Assembly (NCBI RefSeq): GCF_028437565.1
Contig: NZ_JAMRYR010000005.1
Location: forward strand, 165,597 to 229,596
Length of the DNA: 64,000 nucleotides
Source: Actinomyces sp. B33
Lineage (GTDB): Bacteria; Actinomycetota; Actinomycetes; Actinomycetales; Actinomycetaceae
Direction: 5' to 3'
Numbering within the stretch: the first letter of the stretch is position 1; every line of letters starts with the position of its first letter. The position numbers and the translations under genes were made by a program. The notes below the pieces were generated by a model. It searched no databases. It saw only the letters and a list, made by a program, of their open reading frames with translations, and was not told the DNA's origin. Of this stretch, positions 8,314 to 16,151 are shown one piece after another.

Positions 8314-10121
8314 CCCCCGCGGAACGACACCACCCGTCCCGCGCCTCCGCCTCCGCCGCCCGCTCGATGCCCCCGGCCTTCCCGGACCGGGCGCCCCGCG
8401 GCGCCGCCGGGTCGCTGCGCGCCTGGCAGGCCCGGGCCCTGAGCCAGTACCTCGAGGCCGCCCCCCGGGACTTCCTCGCCGTCGCCACCCCCGGCGCCGG
8501 CAAGACCACGTTCGCGCTGCGCATCGCCGTCGAGCTCATCGGCCAGGGCGCCGTCGACAAGGTCTGCGTCGTCTGCCCCACCGAGCACCTCAAGACCCAG
8601 TGGGCCGATGCCTCCGCCCGGGTCGGCATCCACATCGACCCGGCGTTCACGAACTCCCAGGGCCGGGCCGGTTCGCACTTCGACGGCGTGGCCGTCACCT
8701 ACGCCCAGGTCGCCGCCAACCCGTCCGTTCACGCGGCCCGCACCCGCGCCCACCGCACCCTCGTCATCCTCGACGAGATCCACCACGCGGGCGACGCCCT
8801 GTCCTGGGGCGACGGCGTGCGCGAGGCCTTCGAGGACGCGACCCGGCGCCTGGCGCTGACCGGGACCCCGTTCAGGTCCGACACCGCGCCGATCCCCTTC
8901 GTCCGCTACGAGGAGGACTCGCAGGGCATTCGGCGCTCGCGGGCGGACTACACGTACGGCTACGCCGACGCCCTGCGCGACCTCGTCGTGCGCCCCGTCC
9001 TGTTCATGTCCTACTCCGGGCAGATGGCGTGGCGCACGAGCGCCGGGGACGAGGTGAGCGCCCGCCTGGGCGAGCCGCTGACGAAGGACATGATGAAGCA
9101 GGCGTGGCGCACGGCCCTGGACCCGACGGGCGAGTGGATCCCCGCGGTCCTGCGGGCCGCCGACCAGCGGCTCGAGGAGGTCCGCCGCCAGGTGCCCGAC
9201 GCCGGCGGCCTCGTCATCGCCTCCGATCAGACGCAGGCGCGCGCCTACGCCCGCCATCTGCGGATGATCACCGGCCGGGCGGCCACGGTCGTCCTGTCCG
9301 ACGACGCGGACGCCTCCGAGCGCATCGACGCCTTCCGCGAGTCGGACGACAAGTGGATGGTCGCCGTGCGCATGGTCTCCGAGGGCGTGGACGTGCCGCG
9401 CCTGTCCGTCGGCGTCTACGCGACGAACACGTCGACGTCGCTCTTCTTCGCCCAGGCCGTCGGGCGCTTCGTCCGGGCCCGGCGGCGCGGGGAGACGGCC
9501 ACCGTGTTCATCCCCTCGGTTCTGCCCCTGCTCACGCTCGCCGGGGAGATGGAGGTCGAGCGCGACCACGCCCTCGACCGGCCCGCCGCGGCCGGGGCCG
9601 ACGAGGACTCGATGTGGAGCCCGGAGGACGCCCTCGTCGCCCGGGCGAACAGGCAGGAGCGGGCGTCCTCGGACCTTCTCGGCCAATTCGAGGTCCTCGG
9701 CGCGGACGCGGAGTTCGACGGGGTTCTCTTCGACGGGGCCGCGTGGGGGGCGGGCGCCGAGGTCGGCTCCCAGGAGGAGCAGGAGTACCTGGGGATCCCC
9801 GGCCTGCTCGACGCCGATCAGGTGACGACGCTCCTGAGGGCACGTCAGGCCGAGCAGATCGCCTCTCAGCGCAAGACGCGGGCGGCGGCGCGCCTGCGCG
9901 AGGAGAACGCGGGAGTATCCGAGCATCGGCTGCGCGCCTCCAAGCGCAAGGAGCTGTCGCGCCTGGTCTCCTCGTGGTCGCGCCGCTCGGGGGACACGCA
10001 CGCGGTGATCCACGCCCAGTTGCGCCAGCGCTGCGGGGGGCCCGAGGTCGCCCGGGCGACGACCGACCAGATCGAGGCGCGCATCGCCCTGCTGCGCGAG
10101 TGGTTCGTCGGGCGGGGCTGA
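8310..10121 (+). CDS. DEAD/DEAH-box (SF2) helicase
   Basis: This is an ATP-dependent nucleic-acid helicase or translocase. The 603-residue product has superfamily-2 motifs: Walker A VATPGAGKTTFALRIA, motif Ia VVCPTEHLKTQW, motif II DEIHH, motif III LTGTPFRSD, then in the second RecA domain VSEGVDVPRLSVGVYATN and QAVGRFVRARRRGE. The charged C-terminus (RQAEQIASQRKTRAAARLREEN) is likely helical. The start is GTG 8310, overlapping the DUF3039 stop. The arrangement resembles RadD/UvrB-type repair helicases, but the precise substrate is unknown. Confidence 0.9.
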   Translation: MTPAERHHPSRASASAARSMPPAFPDRAPRGAAGSLRAWQARALSQYLEAAPRDFLAVATPGAGKTTFALRIAVELIGQGAVDKVCVVCPTEHLKTQWADASARVGIHIDPAFTNSQGRAGSHFDGVAVTYAQVAANPSVHAARTRAHRTLVILDEIHHAGDALSWGDGVREAFEDATRRLALTGTPFRSDTAPIPFVRYEEDSQGIRRSRADYTYGYADALRDLVVRPVLFMSYSGQMAWRTSAGDEVSARLGEPLTKDMMKQAWRTALDPTGEWIPAVLRAADQRLEEVRRQVPDAGGLVIASDQTQARAYARHLRMITGRAATVVLSDDADASERIDAFRESDDKWMVAVRMVSEGVDVPRLSVGVYATNTSTSLFFAQAVGRFVRARRRGETATVFIPSVLPLLTLAGEMEVERDHALDRPAAAGADEDSMWSPEDALVARANRQERASSDLLGQFEVLGADAEFDGVLFDGAAWGAGAEVGSQEEQEYLGIPGLLDADQVTTLLRARQAEQIASQRKTRAAARLREENAGVSEHRLRASKRKELSRLVSSWSRRSGDTHAVIHAQLRQRCGGPEVARATTDQIEARIALLREWFVGRG

Positions 10122-10166
10122 GCGCCGGGGCGCACGACCACGTTTTCGCATCGATGGGGGTGAGTC

Positions 10167-10484
10167 TCACTCCCCGATGAGGTGCAGGCCCGCGATGCAG
10201 CCGATGAGGACGGCGACGAGCACGATCCGCAGGACGGAGGCGGACTCGGCTCCCGACAGGATCGAGTAGCCGACGGTCGCCACCGCGCCCGTGCCCGCCC
10301 ACGCCGCGTAGGCGGTGCCCACGGGGATGTCGCGCATGGCGACCATCAGCCCGCCCATCGAGATCGTGCAGGCGAGGAGGAACACGAGGAGCGTCCCGAC
10401 GCGGAACTCCTCGCCCAGGCGGGCCAGGGCCGAGGCCCAGACGGCCTCGAACAGTCCGGAACCGATGAGGACCACCCACGCCAT
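10167..10484 (-). CDS. SMR family exporter, Gdx/SugE-like
   Basis: The 105-residue product has four predicted transmembrane helices. Glu13 in LFEAVWASAL is in the position of the essential proton/substrate-coupling residue. The GTAYAAWAGTGAVATVG stretch in helix 3 is closer to the Gdx (guanidinium exporter, formerly SugE) branch than to EmrE-type multidrug pumps. Such proteins work as antiparallel dimers. AAGGAGA precedes the ATG. The gene is only 25 bases after pncB on the same strand, so it is probably cotranscribed; there is no room for a guanidine riboswitch in between. Confidence 0.85.
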   Translation of the reverse strand: MAWVVLIGSGLFEAVWASALARLGEEFRVGTLLVFLLACTISMGGLMVAMRDIPVGTAYAAWAGTGAVATVGYSILSGAESASVLRIVLVAVLIGCIAGLHLIGE

Positions 10485-10509
10485 CGGCGTCTCCTTCCCG
10501 GATCGCCGG

Positions 10510-11853
10510 TCAGGCGATCGACTCGTAGCGGGTGGGGATGGCGACCTCGCCCTCGGACAGGCGCCACGCCTGGTAGGGCAGTTCGTTGCGCGAGCGCACG
10601 TGGCGCTCCTGCGCGGCCTCGAGGGCGCGCGGCCCCCACAGCCCGGAGTCGATGGCGCCGCCGGTGACGAGGGGGACCTGCAGGGGCCTGGCGCCCGCCG
10701 CCTCGAGGGCGGACGCCGCCTCCTGCGGCGAACCGCCGACGACGAGGAGCTCCTCGGCGGCGTAGCCGTCCTCGTCGAGGACCCGGCCGGCCGTCTTGCG
10801 CCCCCCGACGGTGCCCTTCGACTCCGACTTCTTCGCGACGGGGATCTTCTCCCCGTCCTCGCCGACGCGCTCGACGAGCTTGTACACGAGGGACGAGGTC
10901 GGCACGCCCGATCCGGTGACGAGCTTCGTGCCCACCCCGTAGGAGTCGATGGGCGCCGCCCCCAGGGCCGCGATCGCGTACTCGTCGAGGTCGTTCGTCA
11001 CGGTGATCCTCGTCGTCGTCGCGCCGAGCGCGTCGAGCTGCCCGCGGACCTTGAAGGCCTGGGCGACGAGGTCGCCGGAGTCGAGGCGCACCGCGCCGAG
11101 CTCGCCGCCGGCCGCGCGCGCCGCCTCGACGGCGTTGACGACGCCCTGCTCGACGTCGTACGTGTCGACGAGCAGCGTCGTCGAGGGGCCGAGGAGGGCG
11201 ATCTGGGCGGCGAAGGCCTCCGGCTCGCTGTCGTGCAGGAGGGTGAACGAGTGGGCGGCGGTGCCGATGGCCCGGATGCCGTAGCGCTTGGCGGCCTCCA
11301 GGTCGGAGGTGCCGGCGAAGCCCCCGATGACGGCGGCCCGGGCCGCCGACACGGCGGCCCTCTCGTGTCCGCGCCGTGCCCCCATGTCCATGCAGGGGCG
11401 CCCGTGGGCGGCGATCGTCATGCGCGACGCCGCCGAGGCGATCGCGCAGTCGTGGTTGAGGATCGACAGCAGGAGGGTCTCGAGCAGCGTGCACTCGGCG
11501 AAGGTCCCCTCGACGGTCAGCACGGGGGAGCCGGGGAAGTAGCACTCGCCCTCGGCGTAGCCGCGGATGTCTCCGCAGAAGCGGAACCCCCGGAGGTAGT
11601 CGAGGGCGTCGTCGGAGACGATCCCCTGGGCGTGGAGCCAGTCGATCTGATCGGGCTCGAACTCGAAGCGCTCGAGGGCCTCGAGGATCCTGCCGATCCC
11701 GGCGACGACGCCGAAGCGGCGGGTCGCGGGCAGCCGGCGCCCGAAGACCTCGAAGGTCGAGGGGCGAAGGGCCGTCCCCGCCTTGAGGGCGGCGTCGACC
11801 ATGGTCAGCTCGTACATGTCCGTGAGCAGGGACGTGGATGCGGATGCGGGCAT
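10510..11853 (-). CDS. pncB: Nicotinate phosphoribosyltransferase
   Basis: It converts nicotinate and PRPP, with ATP, to nicotinate mononucleotide in NAD salvage. The 447-residue product has the family start LLTDMYELTMVDAALKAG, the catalytic-region block RMTIAAHGRPCMDMGARRGHE, FAGTSDLEAAKRYG, the phosphate-binding VRLDSGDL, SYGVGTKLVTGS and the KKSESKGTVGGRK region. The length is normal. It is divergent from clpS, an arrangement also seen in mycobacteria (pncB1-clpS). Its promoter appears leaderless. Confidence 0.94.
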   Translation of the reverse strand: MPASASTSLLTDMYELTMVDAALKAGTALRPSTFEVFGRRLPATRRFGVVAGIGRILEALERFEFEPDQIDWLHAQGIVSDDALDYLRGFRFCGDIRGYAEGECYFPGSPVLTVEGTFAECTLLETLLLSILNHDCAIASAASRMTIAAHGRPCMDMGARRGHERAAVSAARAAVIGGFAGTSDLEAAKRYGIRAIGTAAHSFTLLHDSEPEAFAAQIALLGPSTTLLVDTYDVEQGVVNAVEAARAAGGELGAVRLDSGDLVAQAFKVRGQLDALGATTTRITVTNDLDEYAIAALGAAPIDSYGVGTKLVTGSGVPTSSLVYKLVERVGEDGEKIPVAKKSESKGTVGGRKTAGRVLDEDGYAAEELLVVGGSPQEAASALEAAGARPLQVPLVTGGAIDSGLWGPRALEAAQERHVRSRNELPYQAWRLSEGEVAIPTRYESIA

Positions 11854-11859
11854 GCGTCC

Positions 11860-11865
11860 AACCTA
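11860..11865 (-). promoter_or_regulatory. -10 box of pncB (leaderless)
   Basis: Read on the minus strand, TAGGTT lies 6 bases before the pncB ATG, consistent with transcription starting at the codon. Confidence 0.55.
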
Positions 11866-11921
11866 GTCGGTTCCGGCCCGCGCAGACGACCCAAAGCCGC
11901 GCGACGAGACCCGCGGGCGCC

Positions 11922-11927
11922 TAGTCT
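11922..11927 (+). promoter_or_regulatory. -10 box of clpS (leaderless)
   Basis: TAGTCT is followed by 6 bases (GGCCGT) and then ATG 11934. Confidence 0.6.
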
Positions 11928-11933
11928 GGCCGT

Positions 11934-12230
11934 ATGACGACAACCGCGATCCGACCGGCCGCCGGGGCCGCGCCGACGCGGGCGGGCCTGCCCGTCTGGC
12001 GCACCGTCGTCCTCGACGACCCCGTCAATCTCATGGACTACGTGACGAGCGTCTTCCGTCGGCACTTCGGCTACCCCCTGGCCCGATGCGAGGCCCTGAT
12101 GATGCGGGTCCACACCGAGGGGCGCGCCGAGGTCTCGCGCGGGCAGCGCGAGCGCATGGAGGCCGACGTCGTCGCCCTGCACGGGTACGGCCTGCACGCG
12201 ACGCTCGAACCCGTGGGGGCAGACGAGTGA
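11934..12230 (+). CDS. clpS: ATP-dependent Clp protease adaptor ClpS
   Basis: ClpS delivers proteins with destabilising N-terminal residues to the ClpC/ClpA-ClpP protease. The 98-residue product has a disordered N-terminal tail and the ClpS core: VVLDDPVNLMDYVTSVFRRHFGY, then the helix with HTEGRAEVSRG and the final helix RERMEADVVALHGYGLHATLE. It overlaps the next gene by 4 bases (GTGA), forming a clpS-DUF2017 pair common in actinobacteria. Confidence 0.93.
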   Translation: MTTTAIRPAAGAAPTRAGLPVWRTVVLDDPVNLMDYVTSVFRRHFGYPLARCEALMMRVHTEGRAEVSRGQRERMEADVVALHGYGLHATLEPVGADE

Positions 12231-12796
12231 TCGACGCGTTCGAGCGGATCGACGACGGCTACGCCGCCAGGATCGACACCGACGACGCCCTCGTCCTCCA
12301 GCGGCTCGTCGACGAGATCCTCGTCGTCCTCGACGACCCCGGGGACCTCTCCCTCCTCGTGGGCGCCGCCACCGATCTCGAAACGGACCGGGAGGCCCCC
12401 CGCGAAGGGGCCCTGGGTAGGCTCCTGCCGTCGATGAGCCCCGACCCGGACCGCGCCTCGAAGCTGCGGGCGCTGACCGAGGACGCCCTGCGCTCGCAGA
12501 AGTCGGGTCGGCTGCGGCGGATGTCCGCCCGACTGGACGAGGCGCGCGCGGATCGCAGGGCCGTCGTCTCCGAGGAGGACGCGTGGGAGTGGCTCGCGGC
12601 CCTCAACGACCTGCGCCTGGGGCTGGCCGGCGAGCTCGGACTGTCGGACGACGCCGACGCCGAGCGGATCGCCGACCTGGCGGCCCGCCCTCCGACCGGG
12701 TGCAGATCCCAGGCGGCGGCCGTCGCCTACATGGTCGTCACCTGGTGGCAGGACTCACTCCTGTCCGCCATGAACTCCCCGGCCCTCGACCACTAA
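12227..12796 (+). CDS. DUF2017 family protein
   Basis: This 189-residue actinobacterial protein has no known function and is routinely found beside clpS. It is mostly alpha-helical and acidic: an N-terminal FERIDDGYAARIDTDDA segment, LVDEILVVLDD, a region with LGRLLPSMSPDPDR, and a C-terminal EDAWEWLAALNDLRLGLAGELG. The start GTG 12227 is chosen because it overlaps the clpS stop. The longer frame upstream is a clpS shadow. Involvement in Clp-dependent proteolysis is only suggested by location. Confidence 0.85.
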   Translation: MIDAFERIDDGYAARIDTDDALVLQRLVDEILVVLDDPGDLSLLVGAATDLETDREAPREGALGRLLPSMSPDPDRASKLRALTEDALRSQKSGRLRRMSARLDEARADRRAVVSEEDAWEWLAALNDLRLGLAGELGLSDDADAERIADLAARPPTGCRSQAAAVAYMVVTWWQDSLLSAMNSPALDH

Positions 12797-12799
12797 TGT
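12794..12799 (+). promoter_or_regulatory. -10 box of murI (leaderless)
   Basis: TAATGT contains the DUF2017 stop codon and lies 7 bases before ATG 12807. Confidence 0.55.
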
Positions 12800-12806
12800 C
12801 CACGGT

Positions 12807-13643
12807 ATGGACAACGCGCCGATCGGCATCTTCGACTCGGGCCTCGGCGGCCTGACGGTCGCGCGGGCGATCATCGACAAGCTCCCCGATGAGCAGATCC
12901 TCTACCTCGGGGACACCGAACGCACCCCCTACGGCCCCCGCCCGATCGCGCAGGTCCGCCAGTACACCCTCGCCTGCCTCGACGAACTCGCCTCCCGCGG
13001 GGTCAAGGCCCTCGTCATCGCCTGCAACACGGCGACCGCCGCCGCGCTGTCGGACGCACGCGAGCGCTACTGGATCGACGCCGGCATCCCCGTCATCGAG
13101 GTGATCTCCCCGGCGGCGCGCCAGGCCGTGGCGACGACCCGCAACAGGCGCATCGGCGTCATCGCGACCGAGGCGACCGTCCAGTCCGAGGCCTACCTCA
13201 ACGCCCTGGCGGCCGTCCCCGGGCTGACCGTCGTCCAGCGGGCGTGCCCGCGCTTCGCCGAGTTCGTCGAGGCCGGGACCACCACGGGCGAGGAGCTGGA
13301 GTCGGTCGCCCGCGACTACCTCGCCCCCCTCGGCCAGGCCGGGATCGACACCCTGATCCTCGGGTGCACCCACTACCCGCTCCTGACCGGGGTCATCGGG
13401 CGCGTCATGGGGGACGGCGTCTCCCTCGTCACCTCCTCGGAGGCGACGGCCAACGTCGCGTACAACGAGCTCACCGACCGCGGGCTCCTCCACGGGCCGT
13501 GGCGGGGGGCCGATGGGCCCGAGCACCGATTCCTCACGACCGGCAGGTCGACGACGTTCCCGCGCCTGGCGCGCCGCTTCCTCGGGCCGGAGGTGTCGCG
13601 GGTCGACGAGGTGGACCTGAGTCCGGGGGAGGGACGGTCGTGA
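12807..13643 (+). CDS. murI: Glutamate racemase
   Basis: It converts L- to D-glutamate for peptidoglycan. The 278-residue product has both catalytic cysteine blocks, VIACNTATAAAL and ILGCTHYPLL, plus the start IGIFDSGLGGLTVARAI and the LGDTERTPYGPR block. It is normal in length. The gene overlaps the next one by 4 bases (GTGA). The order pncB, clpS, murI, MBL hydrolase parallels the Mycobacterium tuberculosis Rv1330c-Rv1341 neighbourhood. Confidence 0.95.
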   Translation: MDNAPIGIFDSGLGGLTVARAIIDKLPDEQILYLGDTERTPYGPRPIAQVRQYTLACLDELASRGVKALVIACNTATAAALSDARERYWIDAGIPVIEVISPAARQAVATTRNRRIGVIATEATVQSEAYLNALAAVPGLTVVQRACPRFAEFVEAGTTTGEELESVARDYLAPLGQAGIDTLILGCTHYPLLTGVIGRVMGDGVSLVTSSEATANVAYNELTDRGLLHGPWRGADGPEHRFLTTGRSTTFPRLARRFLGPEVSRVDEVDLSPGEGRS

Positions 13644-14452
13644 GGCTGACGATCATCGGGTGCACGGGTTCGATGTCGGGGCCCGCCTCGCCGGCCTCGT
13701 GCTACCTCGTCCAGGCGACAGGCGTCGATCCGGCGACCGGGGCCCGGCGCGTGTACTCGGTGGCCCTCGACCTGGGGCCCGGCTCTTTCGGGGCCCTGTG
13801 GCGGCATCTGGATCCGCGCGATCTCGACGCGGTCCACGTGTCCCACGGGCACGCCGATCACATCGGCGACATCATCTCCCTTCAGGTGCATCGGCGCTGG
13901 GGGCCGGGCCGGGGGGCGGCGCCGGTGCTCGTCGCGGGCCCCGCGGGCACGGCCGAGCGGGTCCGCCAGATCGACGGGACGACGGAGCCGGACGGGTACG
14001 AGGACGAGTTCTCCTTCCTGACGCTCGTCGATTCGACGGTGTACGAGGTCGGTCCGATGCGGCTGACGGCCGCGGCCGGTCGGCATTCGGTGGAGTCCTA
14101 CGGGGTCCGTATCGAGGGGCCGGACGAGGCGGATCCGTCGCGGACGGTGTCGATGTTCTACACGGGGGACACGGACGAGGCCGAGTCGATCGTGCGGGGG
14201 GCGCGCGGCGTCGACCTGTTGCTGAGCGAGGTGGGGTTCACCTGCGCGGACGCGGCGGAGGGGATCCATATGAACGGCGTGCGCGCCGGCTCCCTGGCGG
14301 CGCGCGCCGGGGCGGGGCGCCTGGTGGCCACTCACATCCAGCCGTGGACGGATCGGGCGGTCGTCGAGGCGGAGCTGCGTTCGGCGTGGTCGGGCCCGTT
14401 GGACTTCGCCCAGTCCGGGCAGGTGTACGAGGTCGGGGCGGGGCGGCGCTGA
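13640..14452 (+). CDS. MBL-fold hydrolase, Rv1339-like (possible cyclic-nucleotide phosphodiesterase)
   Basis: The 270-residue product is a metallo-beta-lactamase-fold hydrolase. Metal-binding residues are in HVSHGHADHIGD; further metal-site segments are MFYTGDTDEAE and the late histidine in VATHIQPW. Its position after murI and the sequence type match Rv1339 of M. tuberculosis, reported as an atypical class II cAMP phosphodiesterase; older annotations call the family ribonuclease Z-like. The start GTG 13640 overlaps the murI stop. The cAMP role is inferred from family and position only. Confidence 0.82.
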   Translation: MRLTIIGCTGSMSGPASPASCYLVQATGVDPATGARRVYSVALDLGPGSFGALWRHLDPRDLDAVHVSHGHADHIGDIISLQVHRRWGPGRGAAPVLVAGPAGTAERVRQIDGTTEPDGYEDEFSFLTLVDSTVYEVGPMRLTAAAGRHSVESYGVRIEGPDEADPSRTVSMFYTGDTDEAESIVRGARGVDLLLSEVGFTCADAAEGIHMNGVRAGSLAARAGAGRLVATHIQPWTDRAVVEAELRSAWSGPLDFAQSGQVYEVGAGRR

Positions 14453-14490
14453 GGCGGCGGGCCCGGCCTCCCGGTGGGGACGGGCCGCGC

Positions 14491-15411
14491 CTAGTCGATG
14501 GCGGGGGTGCGCCCGCGGTGCTCGGCGACCCAGTGGAAGAGCTGCTGGCAGACCTGGGCCTCGGCGCTGGCCTCGTTCCATCCGGCGTTGCGCCGGCGCA
14601 GGAGGATCCGCCTGACTCCGAGGGCCGGCAGCGGGGTGATCCTCATCCCCTCGGTGCTCAGCCCCTCGACGGCCATCGAGGGCAGGACGCTCGATCCCTT
14701 CCCGGCGCGGATCATCGCGCGGGCCGCGTCGTAGTTCGTGTAGGAGAAGGGGACCCAGCGGATCTGGGGGAGGGTCGAGGTCAGGCGCTCCATGACGTGG
14801 GCGCCGACGGTCCCGGGGGCGACGCGCAGCCAGTCGATGTCGGCGAGCCCGCGTTCGGAGCCGACGGCGCCGACGGCCTCGGGGCTGACGAGGACCCAGG
14901 GCTCGTCGATGAAGGGGGTGTCGGTGCACCCCCGGGGGGCGGCCCCGCCGATGTCGGAGTCGCGCTCGACGACGAGGAGGTCGTAGCGGCCCGAGCGCAG
15001 GGCGGTCATCCCGGGGGCCTCCTCGGTCTCGGCGATGTGGAGTTCGACACCCGGGAGGGAGGTGCGCAGGAAGTCGAGGAAGGGCAGGAGGACGGAGCGG
15101 ATCACGGTCTGGAAGGCGCCGATGGTGACGATGCCGGTGACCTGCCCGGCTATGGGCCGCAGGGATTGGAGGGTCTCCTCGAGCTCGATCTGGATGCGCT
15201 CGGCGCTCGCGGCGATGATCCTGCCGGCGGGGGTGAGGACGGCTCCCGCGGGCGTGCGCTCGATGAGCTCGAGGCCGACCTCGTCCTCGAGTTTTTGGAT
15301 CTGCTGGGAGACGGCGGAGGGGGAGACCATGAGGATGTCGGCCGCGGCGACGATGCCGCCTTCGCGCTGGACGGCGAGGAGGGCGGGGAGCCGTTTCGGA
15401 TCGATGTGCAC
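14491..15411 (-). CDS. LysR-family transcriptional regulator
   Basis: The 306-residue product has an N-terminal winged helix (KRLPALLAVQREGGIVAAADILMVSPSAVSQQIQKLE) and a periplasmic-binding-like effector domain from about residue 90. It starts at GTG 15411 with AGAGGAG close upstream. A perfect palindrome of LysR type lies 14-28 bases upstream, so the protein probably represses itself and may control the divergent membrane-protein gene. The co-inducer is not evident. Confidence 0.9.
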   Translation of the reverse strand: MHIDPKRLPALLAVQREGGIVAAADILMVSPSAVSQQIQKLEDEVGLELIERTPAGAVLTPAGRIIAASAERIQIELEETLQSLRPIAGQVTGIVTIGAFQTVIRSVLLPFLDFLRTSLPGVELHIAETEEAPGMTALRSGRYDLLVVERDSDIGGAAPRGCTDTPFIDEPWVLVSPEAVGAVGSERGLADIDWLRVAPGTVGAHVMERLTSTLPQIRWVPFSYTNYDAARAMIRAGKGSSVLPSMAVEGLSTEGMRITPLPALGVRRILLRRRNAGWNEASAEAQVCQQLFHWVAEHRGRTPAID

Positions 15412-15424
15412 TGGGTCTCCTCTA

Positions 15425-15439
15425 TTAAGCCGAACTTAA
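15425..15439. promoter_or_regulatory. Candidate LysR operator TTAAG-N5-CTTAA
   Basis: This perfect 5-bp inverted repeat with a 5-base spacer contains the T-N11-A signature of LysR-type sites. It lies 14 bases before the LysR start codon. A possible promoter for the divergent gene overlaps it (TTAACG 15436-15441, TATTGT 15460-15465, spacing 18). Confidence 0.55.
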
Positions 15440-15497
15440 CGCTGAATGAAGAGTGCTTCTATTGTACTTGAGTCGAGGCCTTGGCATCATCGGTTCC

Positions 15498-15824
15498 ATG
15501 CAGATGACGGTGCAGGACATCGCGATGGTCCTCGGATGGTTCGGGGCGGCCGGCTCCATGGGCGCGTACTACCTCGTGTCCAGCGGTCGATTCGCCTCCG
15601 ACTCCCTGCGTTACCACGGCCTCAACATGGCCGCCTGCGCCCTCCTGGTCGTCGCCTGCTGCGCGACGGGCTCATGGCCGTCGATGGTGACGAATCTCCT
15701 GTTCATCCTCATCGGCGTGCGGATGTCGTGGCGGGTCCGCGACCGCCTCGTCGCCAGGATCGCGTCGCTCGTCCGGCCGGGCGCCGCGCGTCGGGCCGCA
15801 TTAGAGGCGCTTAAGGCCAGCTGA
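15498..15824 (+). CDS. Small membrane protein, CBU_0592-like
   Basis: The product (108 residues from ATG 15498) has three predicted transmembrane helices: VLGWFGAAGSMGAYYLVSSG, a central NMAACALLVVACCATG helix and MVTNLLFILIGVRM, then a basic tail. The layout resembles the CBU_0592-type membrane domain, whose function is unknown. The start is uncertain: an in-frame ATG lies 6 bases further in, and the frame is open upstream to 15453. It faces away from the LysR gene and may be its target. Confidence 0.65.
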   Translation: MQMTVQDIAMVLGWFGAAGSMGAYYLVSSGRFASDSLRYHGLNMAACALLVVACCATGSWPSMVTNLLFILIGVRMSWRVRDRLVARIASLVRPGAARRAALEALKAS

Positions 15825-15915
15825 AGCCAATATCGATTGATTCCATGGTCTGTGAGGAGGATCATAGGAACATCCTCAGACAACGGGGTCTGACGGATCA
15901 GCAGTGAGGATGACC
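15825..15915 (+). promoter_or_regulatory. Short intergenic region with hairpins
   Basis: This region contains an imperfect inverted repeat around GTCTGTGAGGA...TCCTCAGAC (15849-15881) and a small perfect hairpin TCAGAC-N6-GTCTGA (15876-15893). They could form a weak terminator of the preceding gene or a leader structure for the small gene that follows. Confidence 0.35.
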
Positions 15916-16050
15916 ATGAAAGCGCCACCCAGCACATTGATCGCCCGACTGCGCGCCCTCCTGATGCCGACCATCCGTTGGCGTCAGCAGCGCGATGAAC
16001 TCCAGTTCGTCATGGATCGCCCGATCTACGGCAATCTCGTGGCGCGGTGA
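15916..16050 (+). CDS. Small basic protein, 44 residues, unknown
   Basis: It is not recognised. The reading frame runs from ATG 15916 to TGA 16048-16050, with GAGG 7 bases upstream; another in-frame ATG is at 15910. The product is basic and partly hydrophobic: MKAPPSTLIARLRALLMPTI, then RWRQQRDELQFVMDRPIYGN and a short tail. Gene-like features are the ribosome site, a sensible amino-acid mix and a perfect terminator-like hairpin 27 bases after the stop. It could be a small membrane-associated protein. Without homologues this remains a candidate. Confidence 0.5.
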   Translation: MKAPPSTLIARLRALLMPTIRWRQQRDELQFVMDRPIYGNLVAR

Positions 16051-16076
16051 GCGCCGACGACCTGGACGCACGAGGA

Positions 16077-16104
16077 AACCGCCCCGGCTGATGCCGGGGC
16101 GGTT
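16077..16104. terminator. Hairpin terminator
   Basis: This is a perfect 12-bp stem (AACCGCCCCGGC and its complement) with a TGAT loop. It lies between the small plus-strand gene and the convergent rdgB, so it can serve both directions. No long T run follows on the plus strand. Confidence 0.75.
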
Positions 16105-16151
16105 CGCGTTCGCCCTCGCCGCTCCGGCGATCCGTCGACCGGGGGAGGGGC

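Noticed and set aside
7221..10151. Very long minus-strand frame opposite cutC, DUF3039 and the helicase
   Set aside because: It spans three well-supported plus-strand genes in GC-rich DNA; composition is Arg/Gly/Val-rich and no domain is visible.
10485..10509. Guanidine riboswitch before the Gdx-like exporter
   Set aside because: Only 25 bases separate the gene from pncB, too short for any known guanidine riboswitch class.
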